A stretch of 41,504 nucleotides of DNA from Clostridiales bacterium (lineage in GTDB: Bacteria; Bacillota; Clostridia; Oscillospirales; Oscillospiraceae): the NCBI GenBank assembly GCA_029008095.1, contig JAQXJB010000053.1, forward strand, positions 1 through 41,504, read 5' to 3'. The notes under the pieces are model-generated. The model did no database searches and had not been told where the DNA came from. It worked only from the letters and a program-made list of their open reading frames with translations. Positions 29,036 to 36,800 of the stretch are shown here, in pieces; position 1 is the stretch's first letter; every line of letters starts with the position of its first letter. A program made the translations under genes and the position numbers.

Positions 29036-31165
29036 TTAGAAGAGCTTCATCAGGTTGAAGGCAACGATGAGGCCGGAGAAAACGATGGAAACGGTGGAGC
29101 AGAGCTTGATAAGAATGTTGAGGGAGGGGCCGGAGGTATCCTTGAAAGGATCGCCTACGGTGTCGCCAACAACAGCTGCCTTGTGGCAGTCGGAGCCCTT
29201 GCCGCCATGATTGCCTCTTTCGATGTACTTCTTGGCATTGTCCCAAGCGCCGCCGGCGTTGGACATGAATACCGCCATAGCGAAGCCGGTAACGGATACG
29301 CCGCCGAGAAGACCAACAACGCCCTCAGCGCCGAGAATAAGACCGGTAACTATGGGAACGATGATGGCGAGAAGAGCGGGGATGACCATCTCATGGAGAG
29401 CACCCTTGGTGCAGAGGTCAACGCAGGCAGAGTAATCAGGATCGGTCTCGCCGGTCATGATGCCCTTGATCTCGCGGAACTGACGACGAACTTCAACAAC
29501 GATGGACTGAGCAGCGGTCTGAACAGCGCTCATGGTGAAGGCGGCAAAGACGAAGGTCAGCATGGCGCCAACGAACATACCGACAAGAACGGTGGGGCTG
29601 GTAAGGCTGAAGTTGAGAACCTCAGAGGTCTTTTCCTGAACGATGTTGACGTAGGAAACCAGCAGTGCCAGAGCGGTAAGAGAAGCAGAGCCGATAGCAA
29701 AGCCCTTGCCGGTAGCAGCGGTGGTGTTGCCGAGAGAGTCGAGAGCGTCGGTGCGATCGCGGACTTCCTCAGGCAGACCAGCCATCTCGGCAATACCGCC
29801 GGCGTTGTCGGCAACGGGGCCGTAAGCGTCGGTAGCGAGAGTGATGCCGAGGGTGGAGAGCATACCAACAGCGGCAACGCCGATGCCGTAGAGGCCCTGG
29901 TTGAAGCTAAGAGAGAAGAGACCGGTGGAGTCAACAACCTGCATGGAGCCGCCTGCTGCGAAGTAGCTGATAAGAACGGCAGCGGCAACGATCAGGATGG
30001 AAGCGAGAGTGGACTTCAGGCCAAGAGAGATACCGCCGATGATAACGGTTGCGGAACCGGTCTCGGAAGCAGCGGCAAGTCTCTGAGTGGGCTTGTAGTT
30101 ATCGGAGGTGTAATACTCGGTGAAGTAACCGATAGCGCAGCCGCCGATAAGACCGCAGAGAATGGAAACGTATACGCCCCACTGGTTGCCGGTGTCCTTG
30201 AGGATAATGGCGCAGAGGGGGATAGCCACGATAGCGGAGAGAACGGCAGCCAGATAAGTGCCGGTACGAAGGCTCTTCAGCAGAGAGAGCTGAGTAGCAT
30301 TCTCCTTGGTGCGGACGAAGAAAGTACCGATAAGGGAGCAGATAATGCCGCAGACGGCGAGAGCGAGGGGCAGGAGCATACCGGCCCAGCCGTAGCCCGC
30401 AGCGGCGGCCAGAGCGAAGGTGGCGAGGATGGAGCCGACATAGGACTCGTAAAGGTCAGCGCCCATACCTGCAACGTCACCAACGTTGTCGCCAACGTTG
30501 TCAGCGATGGTGGCGGGGTTGCGGGGGTCGTCCTCGGGGATACCGGCCTCGACCTTACCGACAAGGTCGGCGCCGACGTCGGCAGCCTTGGTGTAGATAC
30601 CGCCGCCGACACGAGCAAACAGAGCCATAAAGGAAGCGCCCATGCCGTTCATGACCATAACGTTAGCCAACTGAACCTCTTCCATACCGCCGATGTACTT
30701 CAGACCGAGGAACCAGAGGGTGATGTCAAGAATACCAAGACCAACAACAGTGAAGCCCATGACGGAGCCGGAGGAGAACGCAATGTTCAGACCTCTGTTG
30801 AGGCTCTCACTGGCAGCCTGAGCGGTTCTGGCGTTGGCGTTGGTGGCGATCTTCATACCGATGAAGCCAGCCAGCATGGACCAGATACCACCTGTGAGGA
30901 ATGCGAAGGGAGTAACTCTGGAGAGCATTTCGCCCTTGCTTGCAAACGCAATGATCAGAAGGATGACAAATACAACTACGAAGACCTTTGCAACAGTAGT
31001 GTACTGGCGCTTCAGATATGCGTTGGCACCGGAGCGGATAGCGGCAGCGATCTTAACCATTTTCTCGTTGCCTTCGGAGGCCTTAAGAACCTTTTTACAC
31101 TGAATGAGAGCAAAAATCAGTGCGATAGCAGCTCCTATAAAGCCAATCCAAAACAGATTTTCCAA
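29036..31165 (-). CDS. hppA: Membrane-bound ion-pumping pyrophosphatase, K+-dependent
   Basis: Uses pyrophosphate hydrolysis to pump Na+ and/or H+ across the membrane. 709 residues, about 16 membrane helices. Seen: the pyrophosphate-binding stretch GGGIYTKAADVGADLVGKVEAGIPEDDPRNPATIADNVGDNVGDVAGMGADLYESY and a second acidic signature near the C-terminus (GNHGGKGSDCHKAAVVGDTVGDPFKDTSGPS). In GNTTAATGKG the Ala and Gly positions are those of K+-dependent enzymes (Lys/Thr in K+-independent ones). Glu three residues after Asp in ADLYESY matches the Na+-pump position, so Na+ transport is favoured. The start codon is TTG at 31165 with AGGAG 10 nt upstream; no ATG fits. High-expression codon usage. 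Monocistronic. Confidence 0.95.
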   Translation of the reverse strand: MENLFWIGFIGAAIALIFALIQCKKVLKASEGNEKMVKIAAAIRSGANAYLKRQYTTVAKVFVVVFVILLIIAFASKGEMLSRVTPFAFLTGGIWSMLAGFIGMKIATNANARTAQAASESLNRGLNIAFSSGSVMGFTVVGLGILDITLWFLGLKYIGGMEEVQLANVMVMNGMGASFMALFARVGGGIYTKAADVGADLVGKVEAGIPEDDPRNPATIADNVGDNVGDVAGMGADLYESYVGSILATFALAAAAGYGWAGMLLPLALAVCGIICSLIGTFFVRTKENATQLSLLKSLRTGTYLAAVLSAIVAIPLCAIILKDTGNQWGVYVSILCGLIGGCAIGYFTEYYTSDNYKPTQRLAAASETGSATVIIGGISLGLKSTLASILIVAAAVLISYFAAGGSMQVVDSTGLFSLSFNQGLYGIGVAAVGMLSTLGITLATDAYGPVADNAGGIAEMAGLPEEVRDRTDALDSLGNTTAATGKGFAIGSASLTALALLVSYVNIVQEKTSEVLNFSLTSPTVLVGMFVGAMLTFVFAAFTMSAVQTAAQSIVVEVRRQFREIKGIMTGETDPDYSACVDLCTKGALHEMVIPALLAIIVPIVTGLILGAEGVVGLLGGVSVTGFAMAVFMSNAGGAWDNAKKYIERGNHGGKGSDCHKAAVVGDTVGDPFKDTSGPSLNILIKLCSTVSIVFSGLIVAFNLMKLF

Positions 31166-31220
31166 CAGATATCATCTCCTATTGATTTTTGGAAAGCGGT
31201 GCTTTCTGCTTAACATGCGA

Positions 31221-31249
31221 ATTATAGCATAAACAAAAATTTTATACAA
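31221..31249 (-). promoter_or_regulatory. sigma-A promoter of hppA
   Basis: Minus strand TTGTAT (31249-31244), 17 nt, TATAAT (31226-31221) with TGC before it (extended -10). Confidence 0.85.
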
Positions 31250-31268
31250 GAAAAATTCACGATATATA

Positions 31269-31297
31269 TTGATTTTTGCTAAATTAACAAGTAGAAT
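31269..31297 (+). promoter_or_regulatory. sigma-A promoter of the 103-residue protein gene
   Basis: TTGATT (31269-31274), 17 nt, TAGAAT (31292-31297), divergent from the hppA promoter. Confidence 0.75.
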
Positions 31298-31347
31298 AAA
31301 AAAAGTCCTGAGAATAATAGGCAAATTGTTTAATTGGAGGGAAAACG

Positions 31348-31659
31348 ATGGCAAAGGAAAAGCTGCTTTTTGATAAGACTGAGCTCGTGTGCGGCATTCT
31401 TATGGGCAACAGCGCCACAGTCGTCAACGTGAAGTACAGCGATATCATCTATATCAAGTTCATGCCGACTGAAGAGAAGGGCTTTCTGAAGAAGATACCT
31501 TCTGAGATGATAGAGATAAAGTGCAAGAACATGGCGTTTCCCATTGTATACACCATGAAAAACGAGAAGAAGTATTGGGACAAATATAAGGCCGGTCTTG
31601 TGAAGTTTGCTCACGATAACCGCATCACACTTGAAGATCTTACCACGACCCAGGCATAA
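31348..31659 (+). CDS. Small soluble protein of unknown function
   Basis: 103 residues, no signal peptide or membrane helix. I do not recognise a named family. Alternating hydrophobic strands (ELVCGILMGNSATVVNVKYSD, IIYIKFMP, EMIEIKCKNMAFPIVYTM) followed by a C-terminal amphipathic helix (KKYWDKYKAGLVKFAHDN) resemble a small PH-like beta barrel with one capping helix. TTGGAGGG lies 8 nt before ATG, and it has its own promoter and terminator, so it is clearly an expressed gene. Divergent from hppA; no functional link is shown. Confidence 0.8.
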   Translation: MAKEKLLFDKTELVCGILMGNSATVVNVKYSDIIYIKFMPTEEKGFLKKIPSEMIEIKCKNMAFPIVYTMKNEKKYWDKYKAGLVKFAHDNRITLEDLTTTQA

Positions 31660-31682
31660 TTTTATTTGTTAGTTACATAGAA

Positions 31683-31724
31683 GGCGGCCGATGTTCGTTT
31701 ATAGAGAGCATCGGCTGCTTTTTT
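31683..31724 (+). terminator. Terminator of the 103-residue protein gene
   Basis: About 10-bp stem (GCGGCCGATG near 31684-31693 with GCATCGGCTGC at 31708-31718, one G-U), followed by six T. Confidence 0.8.
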
Positions 31725-31730
31725 CGTATA

Positions 31731-31766
31731 AAAACGCCCCGGTATCCGTAACTGGAAACCGGGGCG
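31731..31766 (-). terminator. Terminator of the UroD-family gene
   Basis: Perfect 9-bp GC-rich stem (31735-31743 with 31758-31766), then TTTTTATACG on the minus strand, 7 nt after the stop. Confidence 0.85.
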
Positions 31767-31772
31767 GCTTAA

Positions 31773-32801
31773 TCACATTACCATATCAAAAAGCTTCTGG
31801 CGGTAATAGAAGGAAGAAACGGTATTGAAGAAGGAATCAATGTTCTCCCAATCGGTGAGGGGAGGTATGTCGCAGCCGGAGGAGATGATGAAATTCTTGT
31901 GCTCCTTGCAGGCCTCCAGCAGCCTTATGGTGTCCAAACGTATGGATTTTGGGGTGCCGTGGCGGAACTGCTTGGATGGGCTGATGTTTCCAAGGCAAAG
32001 GCAGTCATTGGGCATAAGCTCCAGAATCTCCTTCATGTCCACCGCGTCGCCGAAGTGGAACACTTTGCAGCCGGTGGCAACTATCTCCTTGGTAAGCTTG
32101 GCGACGGCGTTGCCGCAATTGTGATATACTACGATGAAGCTTTCACACTGAACGGCGTCCACAATCTCCCTGGTGTAGTTGGTGGAAAATTCCTCGATAA
32201 GCTGAGGGGAAAGCAGACCCGCGAGAGGCTCGGCGAGAATGACGCCGTCCGCGCCGGTGTCCTTGAATGCCTTGATGTACTTAATGATGAATTCGGTTGC
32301 CTTGCGGAGAACGGTGTGTACCATTTCGGGCTCCTCGTAGCAGTAGAGCATAACGTCATTTACGTTCATCAGGCGGCCTGCGAGGGAATAAGGGCCGATG
32401 CAGTTGGCCAGGACGGGACGGTCAGAGATTATTTTCACTGCCTTCTTGATGCCTTCCACATTAACACCGGTGCGGCCGGCGCCAAGCTCCGGAACCTGGA
32501 GAGCCTCGGCCTCCTCGGGGGTGGATATGAGGGTGCCGATAATGGTGGGCACTTCATCAGCGGCGTATACGGTCTGAGCGCCGAAGGCCTCGGCCTCAAC
32601 GGAAAGATCCATATAGCTGATGGCCGCGGGCATCTCATATCTATCCGCTATCATTCTCATGCCCATAGCCTGATAGGCAGGGCTTGCGACAAGCTCTCTT
32701 ACAGTCACAAAAAGATCCTGAACGGCAGGGAAGGAAAGGACGGGAAGAGCTTTCTTATAGTCGGTGTGGATCATTTTCTCAATCCATTTGTACATATTCA
32801 T
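31773..32801 (-). CDS. Uroporphyrinogen decarboxylase/MtaA-type cobamide methyltransferase family protein
   Basis: 342 residues, one UroD-like TIM barrel. The zinc-ligand pattern of cobamide methyltransferases is visible: His and Cys in VYHNCGNAV (about 229-237) and a later Cys in ISSGCDIPPLTDWEN. HFGDAVDMKEI and LCLGNISPSKQF are also typical of MtaA/MtbA-like proteins. True heme UroD lacks the HxC zinc motif, so a methyl transfer involving a corrinoid or a thiol is more likely. No corrinoid protein or methylotrophy gene is adjacent, which is unusual for this family. ATG 32801 is chosen with AGAGG 8 nt upstream; an in-frame GTG lies at 32810. Monocistronic, behind a promoter with a palindrome. 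Confidence 0.85.
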   Translation of the reverse strand: MNMYKWIEKMIHTDYKKALPVLSFPAVQDLFVTVRELVASPAYQAMGMRMIADRYEMPAAISYMDLSVEAEAFGAQTVYAADEVPTIIGTLISTPEEAEALQVPELGAGRTGVNVEGIKKAVKIISDRPVLANCIGPYSLAGRLMNVNDVMLYCYEEPEMVHTVLRKATEFIIKYIKAFKDTGADGVILAEPLAGLLSPQLIEEFSTNYTREIVDAVQCESFIVVYHNCGNAVAKLTKEIVATGCKVFHFGDAVDMKEILELMPNDCLCLGNISPSKQFRHGTPKSIRLDTIRLLEACKEHKNFIISSGCDIPPLTDWENIDSFFNTVSSFYYRQKLFDMVM

Positions 32802-32893
32802 TGTGTGCACCTCTTTTGCTTTTTTGTACCGATACCGCAGGCTGGGTGCTGCGGCAGGTTATTTCTGGGGCTTGAATACTTCTCTTTAGTTTT

Positions 32894-32928
32894 ACCATAA
32901 CAGGGATTTTTAAAAGGTGCAATCCCTG
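32894..32928 (-). promoter_or_regulatory. Promoter of the UroD-family gene overlapped by an inverted repeat
   Basis: Minus strand TTGCAC (32922-32917), 17 nt, TATGGT (32899-32894). A perfect 8-bp inverted repeat CAGGGATT/AATCCCTG (32928-32921 and 32908-32901) brackets the -35 and spacer, an operator-like position. The rest of 32802-33068 is AT-rich, with a small CCGCAG/CTGCGG hairpin at 32835-32854 in the leader; no cobalamin riboswitch is seen. Confidence 0.6.
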
Positions 32929-33068
32929 AATAAGTTCAAAAAAATAATTCTATTTTTGCACTAAAAAAGATAGTATGGGCTATTAAATTATTGGGTGTAA
33001 TTACCTTTCTCACTGCGATGGATATGCCCCAATTCTTAAAAAACTGTGCTGCATATGCAACAAAAAAT

Positions 33069-33101
33069 TAAAAACCGGGACGCGCATAAAGGCGTCCCGG
33101 T
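33069..33101 (-). terminator. Terminator of metG
   Basis: Perfect 10-bp stem (33074-33083 with 33092-33101), 8-nt loop, then TTTTTAATTTTTTG on the minus strand. Confidence 0.9.
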
Positions 33102-33123
33102 AATTCATAGGCGTTGTAAGCGC

Positions 33124-35085
33124 TCAGCAGAGCTTTGCACCGGCAGGAATGGAATCGTCAAGCATAAGGAGATTCAGCCGCTCCTCACCCTTCTCGGTGT
33201 GTACGGCGGAGATAAGCATACCGCAGCTTTCCTGACCCATCATCTTGCGGGGAGGCAGATTGACTATTGCCACCAGGGTCTTGCCGATGAGATCCTCGGG
33301 CTTGTAGTACATGGCAATGCCGGAGAGTATCTGGCGGTCAGTTCCGGAGCCGTCGTCAAGGGTGAATTTGAGAAGTTTGGTGCTCTTCTTCACGGGCTGG
33401 CAGTCCTTTACCTTGACTACGCGGAAATCGGATTTGCAGAAGGTATCAAAATCTACGCTTTCCCCGGCGAAGGGCTCTATCTCGAGAGCGGGAAGAGCGG
33501 CCTTCTTTGCGGCCTGGGCTGCAGCTTCGAGTTCAGCCAGAGCCTTCTCGGCGTCGACACGGGGGAAGATGGGCTCACCGGCGGTCACAGTGACGTTAGC
33601 AGGCAGAACGCCGAAACGGTCGAGGCTGTCCCAACTGTAATCGTCAGCGCCGATGCGCTTCATTATCTCGGTACAGCTTTCAGGCATGAAGGGAATGAGC
33701 AGAGCCGCGGAAATGCGTATGCTCTCCAGCAGGTTATACATAACGCGAGCCAGGCGAGCCTTCTTGCTCTCGTCCTTGGCAAGTACCCAGGGGGTGTTTT
33801 CGTCGATATACTTGTTGGCGCGGGAAATTACCTTGAACACTTCTGCCAAAGCGTTTTGGAAAGCATACTTTTCCATCTGCTCCTCGTAGGCGGCACGCAG
33901 GCCGGAAACCATCTCCATCAGGGGGCGGTCAAGGGCCTCGTCGGCCTCCTGAGTCTCCGGCAGAGTACCGCCGAAGTACTTCTGCACCATTGCGACAGTG
34001 CGGCTGACGAGGTTTCCGAGGTCGTTGGCAAGGTCAACATTTATGGTCTGGATAAGCGCTTCGTTGGAGAAATTGCCATCTGAGCCGAAGGGGAAGGTAC
34101 GCAGCAGGAAAAAGCGAAGAGAGTCCACGCCGAACTTCTCGGCCAGAAGGTAGGGGTCGACAACGTTGCCCTTGGACTTGGACATCTTGCCGCCGTCCAG
34201 CAGCAGCCAGCCGTGACCGAATACCTTCTTGGGAAGGGGCATATCCATGCTCATGAGCATGGCGGGCCAGATGATGGAGTGGAAGCGGACTATCTCTTTG
34301 CCGACAAAATGCACATCAGCAGGCCAGAACTTATCGTAATCATCATATTTGTCATTGAAAAGACCAAGCGCGGTGGTGTAATTGAAAAGAGCGTCCACCC
34401 AGACATAAACGACGTGGCCGGGGTCGAAGTCCACGGGTACGCCCCATGTGAAGCTGGTGCGGGAAACGCAGAGATCCTCCAGACCGGGCTTGATAAAGTT
34501 GTTCACCATTTCGTTTACGCGGGAGCGGGGCTCAAGAAAATCGGTGTTCTCAAGAAGATCCTGCACCCTGTCGGCGTATTTGGAAAGGCGGAAGAAATAC
34601 GCTTCCTCCTCGGCATCCTGCACCTCGCGGCCGCAGTCGGGGCATTTACCGTCCACAAGCTGGGTTTCCGTCCAGAATGCCTCGCAGTCCTTGCAGTATT
34701 TACCCCTGTAGGTGCCCTTGTAGATGTCTCCCTTTTCGTACATCTTTCTGAAGATCTTCTGAATGGCGGCGACGTGATAATCATCGGTGGTGCGGATGAA
34801 GCGGTCGTTGCTGATGTTCATCAGCTTCCAAAGGTCGAGAATGCCCTTTTCGCCTTGGACAATGTTGTCCACAAACTGCTGGGGCGTAACGCCGGCGGCG
34901 GCGGCCTTGGTCTCGATCTTCTGGCCGTGCTCATCGGTGCCGGTCAGAAACATGACGTCATAGCCGCACATACGCTTATAGCGTGCCATAGCGTCAGTAG
35001 CCACGGTGCAGTAAGCGTGGCCGATGTGAAGCTTATCAGAAGGGTAGTATATAGGAGTTGTGATATAAAATTTTCCCTTACTCAT
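33124..35085 (-). CDS. metG: Methionyl-tRNA synthetase
   Basis: Charges initiator and elongator tRNA-Met. 653 residues from ATG 35085; an upstream in-frame TTG at 35103 has no ribosome site, while GAGG lies about 10 nt before 35085. Seen: class I signature HIGH in KLHIGHAYC (residues 19-22), GTDEHG, the CP-domain zinc site CKDCEAFW plus CPDCGRE (four Cys, about 127-147), KMSKSKGN (about 295-302), the anticodon-binding helical domain, and a C-terminal EMAP/OB-fold tRNA-binding domain (SDFRVVKVKDCQPVKKSTKLLKF onwards, about 550-653) for dimerisation. Preceded by a strong promoter and a structured leader (35119-35153 hairpin) but no T-box or SAM riboswitch recognisable by eye. Confidence 0.97.
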   Translation of the reverse strand: MSKGKFYITTPIYYPSDKLHIGHAYCTVATDAMARYKRMCGYDVMFLTGTDEHGQKIETKAAAAGVTPQQFVDNIVQGEKGILDLWKLMNISNDRFIRTTDDYHVAAIQKIFRKMYEKGDIYKGTYRGKYCKDCEAFWTETQLVDGKCPDCGREVQDAEEEAYFFRLSKYADRVQDLLENTDFLEPRSRVNEMVNNFIKPGLEDLCVSRTSFTWGVPVDFDPGHVVYVWVDALFNYTTALGLFNDKYDDYDKFWPADVHFVGKEIVRFHSIIWPAMLMSMDMPLPKKVFGHGWLLLDGGKMSKSKGNVVDPYLLAEKFGVDSLRFFLLRTFPFGSDGNFSNEALIQTINVDLANDLGNLVSRTVAMVQKYFGGTLPETQEADEALDRPLMEMVSGLRAAYEEQMEKYAFQNALAEVFKVISRANKYIDENTPWVLAKDESKKARLARVMYNLLESIRISAALLIPFMPESCTEIMKRIGADDYSWDSLDRFGVLPANVTVTAGEPIFPRVDAEKALAELEAAAQAAKKAALPALEIEPFAGESVDFDTFCKSDFRVVKVKDCQPVKKSTKLLKFTLDDGSGTDRQILSGIAMYYKPEDLIGKTLVAIVNLPPRKMMGQESCGMLISAVHTEKGEERLNLLMLDDSIPAGAKLC

Positions 35086-35174
35086 TTGTGAACATCCTCG
35101 CAATCAATATATGTCAGCGCTGCTCCGAAACGCTCATCGGATGGTAAAGCAGCTTAACTGTTAATTAATAAGAG

Positions 35175-35203
35175 ATTTTAGCATATAAAACAAATCTTGT
35201 CAA
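35175..35203 (-). promoter_or_regulatory. sigma-A promoter of metG
   Basis: Minus strand TTGACA (35203-35198), 17 nt, TAAAAT (35180-35175). The roughly 80-nt leader contains a two-part hairpin, GCTGC/GCAGC and TCCGA/TCGGA (35119-35153). Confidence 0.85.
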
Positions 35204-35226
35204 TTCACAGCGATATGCAAAAAAAC

Positions 35227-35256
35227 TTGCCAAAAACAGCCGTAATATGCTAAATT
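35227..35256 (+). promoter_or_regulatory. sigma-A promoter of bioY
   Basis: TTGCCA (35227-35232), 18 nt, TAAATT (35251-35256), divergent from metG, with a leader of about 110 nt. No BirA-type operator (paired GTTAAC half-sites) is obvious at the promoter. A small TTAAC-T-GTTAA palindrome lies nearer metG at about 35154-35164. Confidence 0.65.
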
Positions 35257-35375
35257 GGGTGGGTCGATCATTGGTATCATTACAGATGCCTGTCCCAGCG
35301 TCCGAAACGCTTATGAAAGCTGTGGAGAGAGGGAAACGGAATTATCATTCAGATACAATGGAGGTATAGGTAGAA

Positions 35376-35933
35376 ATGAATGCTTTGGGGAATGTAAAAA
35401 TCAAGACACGGGATATGGTGTATATTTCACTGTTCGCTGTATTGATCGCGATTTGTTCTTGGATCTCCGTTCCGGCCACTGTGCCGTTTACTCTGCAGAC
35501 GTTTGCCGTCTTTCTGACAGTGAGTGTTTTGGGTGGTAAAAGAGGTACTATCGCGATTTGTGTTTACCTGCTTTTGGGAATAGTAGGAATACCGGTCTTC
35601 GCGGGAGGCAGAGCGGGCATAGGCGTTATTTTAGGCAATACAGGTGGATATCTTATAGGTTGGATCTTTGCCGGGCCTGTTATGTGGGCTATGGAGAAGC
35701 TTTTAGGAAGAAAAACCTGGGTTTTGGCGCTGGGGATGGTAATTGGCCTGATTATCTGCTATGCATTGGGAACGGCATGGTTTATAGTTGTATATACCCG
35801 CAATGTGCGGGAAATCGGTATAGCGGGCGCGCTTGGAATGTGCGTTATCCCGTTTATTATTCCCGATTTAATAAAAATAGCATTGGCCCTGTTTGTCGGC
35901 AAGAGACTTGAAACGATAATAAAGCCGCTATAA
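35376..35933 (+). CDS. bioY: Biotin ECF transporter S component
   Basis: Integral membrane biotin-binding subunit that takes up biotin alone or with an EcfAA'T module encoded elsewhere. 185 residues, six hydrophobic helices. The characteristic BioY stretch WISVPATVPFTLQTFAVFL (residues about 29-47) and GGRAGIGVILGNTGGYLIGWI (about 77-97, the GGxxG..P.GGY-like biotin-binding region) are both present, and IPFIIPDLIKIALALFVGKRL closes the protein. ATG 35376 has GGAGG 11 nt upstream. Monocistronic between a promoter and terminator. No biotin synthesis genes are nearby, so the cell probably depends on uptake (inference). Composition is more AT-rich than neighbours. Confidence 0.94.
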   Translation: MNALGNVKIKTRDMVYISLFAVLIAICSWISVPATVPFTLQTFAVFLTVSVLGGKRGTIAICVYLLLGIVGIPVFAGGRAGIGVILGNTGGYLIGWIFAGPVMWAMEKLLGRKTWVLALGMVIGLIICYALGTAWFIVVYTRNVREIGIAGALGMCVIPFIIPDLIKIALALFVGKRLETIIKPL

Positions 35934-35938
35934 TAGAT

Positions 35939-35973
35939 AAGGAGTCGCCCGTGATCGGACGGCTCCTTATTTT
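35939..35973 (+). terminator. Terminator of bioY
   Basis: 9-bp stem (35939-35947 with 35960-35968, one G-U), followed by ATTTTTC. It abuts the stop codon of the convergent nucleotidyltransferase gene. Confidence 0.8.
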
Positions 35974-36762
35974 TCAGTCGGGCTGCTTGCTGAAACTGTC
36001 CTGAAGGACAGTCGTATGCTCGTATATACGGCGCAGCATATACTCAGCGAATTCACGCAGCATTGTTCCACCGGAAAATTCGGCGCCTGCCGTATATGCC
36101 TCCAGAGCACTGTTTATAAGTCCGGCGTAACAGGGGAGATGGGCTATACCCCATTCGCCGCCCTGCTTCTTGGAAAGAACCGCGTTGTCATCAAGATAGG
36201 CCAGCACACGGCAGAGATTGAGCATGAAATATATCGGGTCATGGAATATATCCTCAGCGGCGTTCCCTATATCATATATGAGGCTGTCAATGTAATGCTC
36301 CCTGGGCACGGCGGCAAATACTTTGTATATTGCCGGGCCGCAGAGCGGGAACCCAACGGCTCTCGTCACGGTTATATGCGCAGCGAGGTCTCTGTCTGTG
36401 CCGTTAAGACTGCGGCATTGCGCCGTGAGGTCATCCTTGAAGCTTTGCAGATAGAAGTTTGAAAAATGCAGCTCGTATGGCGTGGGATAAACGAAGGGAT
36501 TGCAGACGTCTGCCAATATTACGCTCATCTCAAAGCCCTTGGGCGGCGCCTGCTCTTCCAGAGAAAGCAGCTCCGATATAAGACCCTCCTTCTCAAGCTG
36601 AGTAAGCGGAGAGTTTACCACCACAAGAAAATCAATGTCGCTCCGCTCCCAGACGAAGCAGCCAAAGGCGATGGAGCCGTGGACGTAAATGCCTGTCAGC
36701 TTTTCGCGCAGGATGGTCTGGTATGCGCTTTTTATCTGCTCCAATATTTCCTGTACGCTCAT
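35974..36762 (-). CDS. AadA/Ant(9)-like aminoglycoside nucleotidyltransferase family protein
   Basis: 262 residues. The N-terminal nucleotidyltransferase domain has VHGSIAFGCFVWERSDIDFLVVV: Gly29-Ser30 and the metal-binding Asp42 and Asp44, followed by FEMSVILADVCNPFVYPTPYELHFS, matching the catalytic-Glu strand of AadA. The C-terminal helical domain (DUF4111-like) includes NLCRVLAYLDDNAVLSKKQGGEWGI, equivalent to the AadA substrate-binding region. AadA-type enzymes adenylylate streptomycin/spectinomycin. This chromosomal copy is divergent and might have another substrate, so resistance is a hypothesis. Transcribed after the EamA transporter gene (38-nt gap, AGGTG before ATG) and ends at the bioY terminator. 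Confidence 0.85.
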   Translation of the reverse strand: MSVQEILEQIKSAYQTILREKLTGIYVHGSIAFGCFVWERSDIDFLVVVNSPLTQLEKEGLISELLSLEEQAPPKGFEMSVILADVCNPFVYPTPYELHFSNFYLQSFKDDLTAQCRSLNGTDRDLAAHITVTRAVGFPLCGPAIYKVFAAVPREHYIDSLIYDIGNAAEDIFHDPIYFMLNLCRVLAYLDDNAVLSKKQGGEWGIAHLPCYAGLINSALEAYTAGAEFSGGTMLREFAEYMLRRIYEHTTVLQDSFSKQPD

Positions 36763-36800
36763 GCCGGCACCTCAAAGCTTATTATACCGTTCATGCTGAT

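Noticed and set aside
29183-31213. A 676-codon open frame on the plus strand opposite hppA
   Set aside because: Same codon-bias artefact: low-complexity Gly/Asp/Ser-rich product, no ribosome site, and hppA on the other strand is unambiguous.
35104-35260. Possible T-box or SAM riboswitch before metG, or BirA site before bioY
   Set aside because: The leaders are too short, no T-box (TGGNACCGCG-like) sequence or SAM-aptamer core is visible, and no paired GTTAAC half-sites are found at the bioY promoter.
35255-35539. 94-codon plus-strand frame overlapping the start of bioY
   Set aside because: It begins in the leader just beyond the -10, has no ribosome site, and overlaps bioY in another frame without recognisable similarity.
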